A stretch of DNA of 64,000 nt from DASXUX01 sp036504595 (GTDB lineage: Bacteria > Planctomycetota > SZUA-567 > H5-PLA8). Each line of letters opens with the position of its first letter. The stretch's first letter is position 1. Shown here one piece after another: positions 63,701-64,000 of this stretch. The stretch covers positions 6,221 through 70,220 of the forward strand of contig DASXUX010000089.1 of the NCBI GenBank assembly GCA_036504595.1, read 5' to 3'. The position numbers were made by a program, and so were the translations under genes. Under the pieces are notes generated by a model. It saw nothing but the letters and a program-made list of their open reading frames with translations, ran no database searches and was not told the DNA's origin.

Positions 63701-63928
63701 AGGCTTCTGCCGCGATTCCTGAAGGGCCGATAAATCGGCTTGTCCACCACTCTGCGCTGCACCGCCAATCTCCCTTGGCGGCGGCGCTTCCTGTTTCAAG
63801 ACGCCCACTGTTTCACGTTCCTTCACACTTTTCAAGCAAAGAACAGTGACGGCAGGTGCCTGGGGTGCACGTCGCTGAATGCGCATATCTAAATAGCCGA
63901 AACCTCTCTTAAAGGGAGGGATGGGCTA

Positions 63929-64000
63929 ATGACGAACAGCTACGACGAAGGTTTGGCGGCCTTTTTAGCGGAGGCGAAGGTCGCGTACGAACAGATGTTC
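63929..64000 (+). CDS. Start of a gene running off the window
   Basis: 24 codons are visible (MTNSYDEGLAAFLAEAKVAY), open to the window end. AAAGGGAGGGAT about nine bases before the ATG is a strong ribosome binding site. Divergent from the ABC ATPase gene. The upstream gap (63701-63928) holds a CCGCCAA/TTGGCGG hairpin near 63762-63782. Too short to identify. Confidence 0.65.
   Translation, partial: MTNSYDEGLAAFLAEAKVAYEQMF

Overview
The window is 64 kb of GC-rich bacterial chromosome carrying about 42 protein genes and no recognisable tRNA, rRNA or CRISPR locus. Gene content (planctomycete-style Ser/Thr kinase with a DLG motif, a HzsA-like cytochrome/propeller protein, a fused E1 alpha-beta 2-oxo acid dehydrogenase, a GldF/GldG/DUF4340 cassette, many exported glycoside hydrolases) suggests a member of the PVC group or a neighbour (Planctomycetota, Lentisphaerota or Verrucomicrobiota-like). 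This is inference; no phylogenetic marker settles it. Shine-Dalgarno sequences are clear at many starts.

Layout. 1-6.6 kb: repeats, an exported TIM-barrel hydrolase, then a decaying minus-strand stretch with a porin-like gene broken by an ochre codon, a ChrB/ChrA chromate pair and a LamG-like gene with a frame-scrambled 3' end. 6.6-16 kb: a GAF/HD-GYP protein; a tightly coupled operon of peroxiredoxin lipoprotein, membrane Ser/Thr kinase and outer-membrane porin; and a minus-strand cupredoxin, Rieske protein and second porin behind a palindromic operator. 16-17 kb: structured tandem repeats. 17-24 kb: surface polysaccharide genes (WbpB-, WbpD- and WbpA-like enzymes, two glycosyltransferases, an O-antigen ligase/polymerase-like membrane protein) and folE. 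24.5-25.7 kb: a single reading frame interrupted by UGA with a SECIS-like hairpin, a selenoprotein candidate. 26.7-37 kb: three large exported carbohydrate-related proteins. 37-44 kb: a complete 2-oxo acid dehydrogenase complex (E3, E2, fused E1) around a DeoR regulator. 44-58 kb: xylanase, HzsA-like protein, class II aldolase, metG, hydrolases, a B12-radical SAM protein. 58-64 kb: a response regulator and a gliding-type ABC cassette.

The most distinctive property is repeat load. At least a dozen intergenic sites hold short tandem repeats whose unit is always about 7 nt but whose sequence differs from site to site. Separately, several palindromic REP-like families lie between genes, inside genes as in-frame linker insertions, and at 3' ends where they supply the stop codon. 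The E2 gene alone holds two such insertions. The UGA-containing ThuA-like gene is the best single candidate for an undescribed protein.
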